Notes under the pieces: generated by a model
What the model was told of the DNA's origin: nothing
Databases searched by the model: none
The model's input: only the letters and a program-made list of their open reading frames with translations
Part shown: in pieces, positions 7,056 to 9,391 of the stretch
Position numbering within the stretch: position 1 is the first letter of the stretch
How the letters are laid out: every line of letters starts with the position of its first letter
Made by a program: the position numbers and the translations under genes
NCBI GenBank assembly: GCA_007122555.1
Contig: SKTL01000224.1
Coordinates: forward strand, 1 to 9,391
Direction of reading: 5' to 3'
Origin: Thermomicrobiaceae bacterium
Lineage (GTDB): Bacteria > Chloroflexota > Chloroflexia > Thermomicrobiales > Thermomicrobiaceae
DNA: 9,391 nt

Positions 7056-7087
7056 GTGATCGACTCGTTTTCTCTCGTTTCGATCAC
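7056..7087. promoter_or_regulatory. Perfect 8-bp dyad, possible operator or RNA hairpin
   Basis: GTGATCGA (7056-7063) and TCGATCAC (7080-7087) are exact inverted copies across 16 bases. On the minus strand the dyad ends directly beside the AGGAG at 7051-7055. It lies between two divergent genes, so it could be a regulator site for either, or a hairpin in the leader of the doxX-like transcript. The spacer also has a partial direct repeat (CTCGTTT twice). Confidence 0.45.
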
Positions 7088-7130
7088 GTTGGATTGATCT
7101 CAATCGACATATCGCCAGAAGAGAGCAACA

Positions 7131-7160
7131 GTTACGGCAAATGTCTAACAAACTCGTAAC
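7131..7160. promoter_or_regulatory. Weak dyad GTTACG...CGTAAC upstream of ldhA
   Basis: Six-base inverted arms lie at 7131-7136 and 7155-7160, spaced by 18 bases in locally AT-richer DNA. This could be an operator in the ldhA leader. I could not place a convincing -35/-10 promoter around it. Confidence 0.25.
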
Positions 7161-7276
7161 AACGTCTGATGGCAGGGCGCTTGCCGGTCTCTAGCTGACA
7201 ATGTTATCCAGTATCGGGGTCACGCAGTATGATGGGTTCGTTCAATCAACTGGCAGAGCGAAGGACAATAATCACC

Positions 7277-8287
7277 ATGAACATCGCCGTCTTCAGCACC
7301 AAGTCCTACGATCGACGCTTTCTCGACGACGCGAACGCTTCCCGCGGCTACGCGATCGATTACTTCGAGCCTCGACTGACTGCGCAAACGGCGCCGCTGG
7401 CGGAGGGGTATCCGGTGGTCTGCGCGTTCGTGAATGACCATCTCGACGCCCAGGTGCTGGACCACCTGGCGGCCAATGGAACGCGGATGATCGCCCTGCG
7501 TTCGGCCGGGTTCAATAATGTCGATCTCGCCCGCGCCGACGAGCTCGGGCTGATCGTCGCCCGAGTTCCGGCATATTCGCCACACGCAGTGGCCGAACAC
7601 ACGGTCGGCATGATCCTGTCGCTCAACCGGCGCATCACCCGCGCCTACAACAGGGTGCGTGAGGGGAACTTCGCGCTGGACGGATTGATGGGGTTCGTAA
7701 TGCGAGGCCGAACGGTCGGCGTCGTCGGGACCGGGCAGATCGGCGCAGCAACCGCCGAGATCCTGCTCGGGTTCGGATGCCGGATTATCGCCAGTGATCC
7801 GTATCCGAGCGATGAGCTCCGATCCAAGGGTATTGAATACGTCGATCTGGACCGCGTCTTCACTGACGCCAGCATCATCACGCTTCATTGCCCGCTGACC
7901 CAGGATACGCAGCACATGATTGATCAGACGGCGATCGACAAGATGCAGCCTGGCGTGATGCTGATCAACACCAGCCGGGGCGGCTTGCTCGATACCCGCG
8001 CGGTCATCGAGGGGCTCAAGGACGGGAAAATCGGTCATCTTGGCATGGACGTCTACGAAGAGGAAGAGAACCTCTTCTTCCAGGATCTCTCGGACCGCGT
8101 CATTCAGGATGATGTTTTCGCCCGGCTGCTGACCTTCCCGAATGTGTTGATTACCGGCCATCAGGCGTTTTTCACTGAGGAAGCATTAACCACGATCGCC
8201 GAGACAACGCTGGAGAACATTTCCGCATTCGATCATGGACAGACGGTTCCAAACACCGTGACAAGCGCCCGGATCGTGTCGGGTTAG
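7277..8287 (+). CDS. ldhA: Fermentative-type D-lactate dehydrogenase (NAD-dependent)
   Basis: This 336-residue cytosolic enzyme reduces pyruvate to D-lactate with NADH. It belongs to the D-isomer-specific 2-hydroxyacid dehydrogenase family and is close along its whole length to E. coli LdhA (329 residues). Shared stretches include the N-terminal AVFSTKSYDRRF, ALRSAGFNNVDL, VPAYSPHAVAEH, LHCPLT, VIQDDVF and the closing GHQAFFTEEALT. The Rossmann glycines are GTGQIG at 151-156, with Asp174 (SDPYP) as the acidic residue expected for NAD rather than NADP. The catalytic triad is Arg234 (TSRGG), a Glu in the 261-264 run (most likely Glu263) and His295 (GHQAF). ATG 7277 is preferred over the in-frame ATG at 7229 because it starts exactly where the family starts and follows AAGGA at 7261-7265. 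The 5' region is shared with the divergent doxX-like gene. Confidence 0.92.
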   Translation: MNIAVFSTKSYDRRFLDDANASRGYAIDYFEPRLTAQTAPLAEGYPVVCAFVNDHLDAQVLDHLAANGTRMIALRSAGFNNVDLARADELGLIVARVPAYSPHAVAEHTVGMILSLNRRITRAYNRVREGNFALDGLMGFVMRGRTVGVVGTGQIGAATAEILLGFGCRIIASDPYPSDELRSKGIEYVDLDRVFTDASIITLHCPLTQDTQHMIDQTAIDKMQPGVMLINTSRGGLLDTRAVIEGLKDGKIGHLGMDVYEEEENLFFQDLSDRVIQDDVFARLLTFPNVLITGHQAFFTEEALTTIAETTLENISAFDHGQTVPNTVTSARIVSG

Positions 8288-8378
8288 CGTCGGGCTCGAC
8301 CCGCATCAGCAGAATAGCTGCTACCCTATGCATTGCAGATGAGAGCCTGAACATTCTGAATTGAGGGTGAGGCAGACG

Positions 8379-9391
8379 ATGGGACACCTGCACGACCGCT
8401 ACAACCTGACTCGGGTCATCAATCTCTCCGGTCCACTGACCGTCTACGGAACTGGACAGAGCAGCCCGGCTGTTGCTGAAGTCGCCGCGGAGGCGCTCCA
8501 GCAGGAGTGGATGATCGACGAGATCGCCCAGCGAGCCAGCGACATCATCGCCCGCTGGAGCGCTACAGACGCCGGAACGCTCACCGCATCAACCGCATCG
8601 GGGATCGCGCTGACATCCGCAGCCTGTATGACCGGCGCTGACCTGGGGCGCGTACGGCAATTGCCGGATACGTCATTTTTGAAGAACGAGATCGTCATTC
8701 AGCAGGGGCACTGTGTTGAATTCGGCGCTCCAATCGAGCAGATGATCCGGCTTTCCGGCGCGACGGTCCGCGAGATCGGAACGGTTAACAAGACGACGGT
8801 TGCTGATCTCGAACACGCGCTGACGGAGAAGACCGCGGCGGCGATGTTCGTGATTTCTCATCACACGGTGCAGTACGGGTTTATCGAACTGCGGCAATTC
8901 GTCGACATCTGCCATGCGCGAGGCGTCCCGGTGATCGTCGACGGCGCGGCGCAGGCGCATCAGATCGAGCGCATCGTTGACAGCGGGGCTGATCTCATTA
9001 TCGTCAGCGGTCAGAAGTATCTCGACGCGCCGACATCCGGTATCGTCTGCGGACGCGGAGACCTGGTACGGGCCGTTGCAATGCAGAATCAGGGCATCGG
9101 TCGAGCCATGAAGGTCGGCAAGGAGGGGATGCTCGGCGCGATCGTCGCCCTGGAGGAGCGAATGGGGACCGATCTCGAACGCTGGGCGTCGCAGCAGCGC
9201 AAGAAGGCCGAGTACCTCGCCGGCAAGCTGGAAGGCATTCCCGCGGCGTCGATCTCTCTCGTGCCGGATCAGACCGGGCAGCCGATCACCCGGGTACGAA
9301 TCGACATCGACGAACACGCTGCATCGATTACGGCGGAAGACGTTTGCCGGGATCTGGAAGCCGGGAATCCCTCGATACGACCGCGAGCCCA
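8379..9391 (+). CDS. SelA-like PLP-dependent enzyme (DgaE-related), 3' end missing
   Basis: The gene runs off the window; 337 codons are visible. The protein is a fold-type I PLP enzyme of the SelA-like branch, which includes D-glucosaminate-6-phosphate ammonia-lyase and many uncharacterised members. Lys213 in VSGQKYLDAPTSGIVCGR is the likely PLP lysine and Asp188 in VIVDGAAQ the residue that binds the pyridine ring. GIGRAMKVGKEGMLGAIVALE (split here as GIGRAMKV, 239-246, and GKEGMLGAIVALE, 247-259) is typical of this branch. It begins at MGHLHDRYNLTRVINLSG and so lacks the N-terminal domain of true L-seryl-tRNA(Sec) selenium transferase. No selB or tRNA-Sec is visible nearby. I therefore expect a beta-eliminating or ammonia-lyase-like reaction on an amino-sugar or amino-acid substrate, not selenocysteine synthesis. 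GAGGGTGAGG at 8363-8372 lies six bases before the ATG. Confidence 0.8.
   Translation, partial: MGHLHDRYNLTRVINLSGPLTVYGTGQSSPAVAEVAAEALQQEWMIDEIAQRASDIIARWSATDAGTLTASTASGIALTSAACMTGADLGRVRQLPDTSFLKNEIVIQQGHCVEFGAPIEQMIRLSGATVREIGTVNKTTVADLEHALTEKTAAAMFVISHHTVQYGFIELRQFVDICHARGVPVIVDGAAQAHQIERIVDSGADLIIVSGQKYLDAPTSGIVCGRGDLVRAVAMQNQGIGRAMKVGKEGMLGAIVALEERMGTDLERWASQQRKKAEYLAGKLEGIPAASISLVPDQTGQPITRVRIDIDEHAASITAEDVCRDLEAGNPSIRPRA

Noticed and set aside
7220..8161. Minus-strand open frame of 313 codons opposite ldhA
   Set aside because: It is the antisense of a well-conserved dehydrogenase and its composition is that of a GC-rich shadow frame.
8673..9317. Minus-strand open frame of 214 codons at the right end
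   Set aside because: The plus-strand frame from 8379 is continuous, carries clear PLP-enzyme motifs and has a good ribosome site; the antisense frame has none.

Overview
The window is GC-rich by eye (around 60 %), densely coded, free of obvious frameshifts, and reads as an ordinary stretch of bacterial chromosome. The mix of genes (a DHA2-type MFS exporter, two BCCT carriers, a large DoxX-like membrane protein, a fermentative-type D-lactate dehydrogenase, a SelA-like PLP enzyme) and the dispersed-repeat-like 'GTCATCTCGACC' motifs suggest a GC-rich soil or thermotolerant lineage. A Chloroflexota (Thermomicrobia-like) host is my best guess, but it is an inference from style and not proven by any marker gene here.

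Layout. Positions 1-614 hold the 3' end of an MFS drug-efflux-type permease, closed by a small hairpin. Positions 615-1185 hold no convincing gene; they carry a nested inverted-repeat element (about 660-964) and the leader of the next gene. Positions 1186-2829 and 2973-4580 encode two BCCT-family betaine/carnitine/choline-type transporters that align without gaps over about 510 residues and are clearly a tandem duplication. Positions 4623-5774 encode a gamma-family PLP enzyme (cystathionine gamma-synthase/methionine gamma-lyase type), 42 bases after the second transporter and probably co-transcribed with it. Positions 5857-6093 encode a 78-residue HTH protein with a very strong Shine-Dalgarno sequence. 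A 10-bp perfect hairpin at 6139-6162 separates it from the convergent doxX-like gene (6195-6989, minus strand). A divergent intergenic region (6990-7276) with an 8-bp perfect dyad and other small repeats lies between that gene and ldhA (7277-8287). The window ends inside a SelA-like/DgaE-like PLP enzyme (from 8379).

How they may work together. The transporters keep the aromatic betaine box and the Na2-site residues of sodium-coupled BCCT proteins, so uptake of a quaternary-ammonium or sulfonium compatible solute driven by sodium is the likely role. The adjacent sulfur-amino-acid lyase/synthase could act on a related compound, but nothing in the sequence fixes the substrate. The remaining genes look like independent transcription units. 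I do not see a clear new system. The items most worth a second look are the transporter duplication with divergent tails, the altered active-site loop of the PLP enzyme, the nested repeat at 660-964, and the leader ORF plus dyad upstream of the doxX-like gene.
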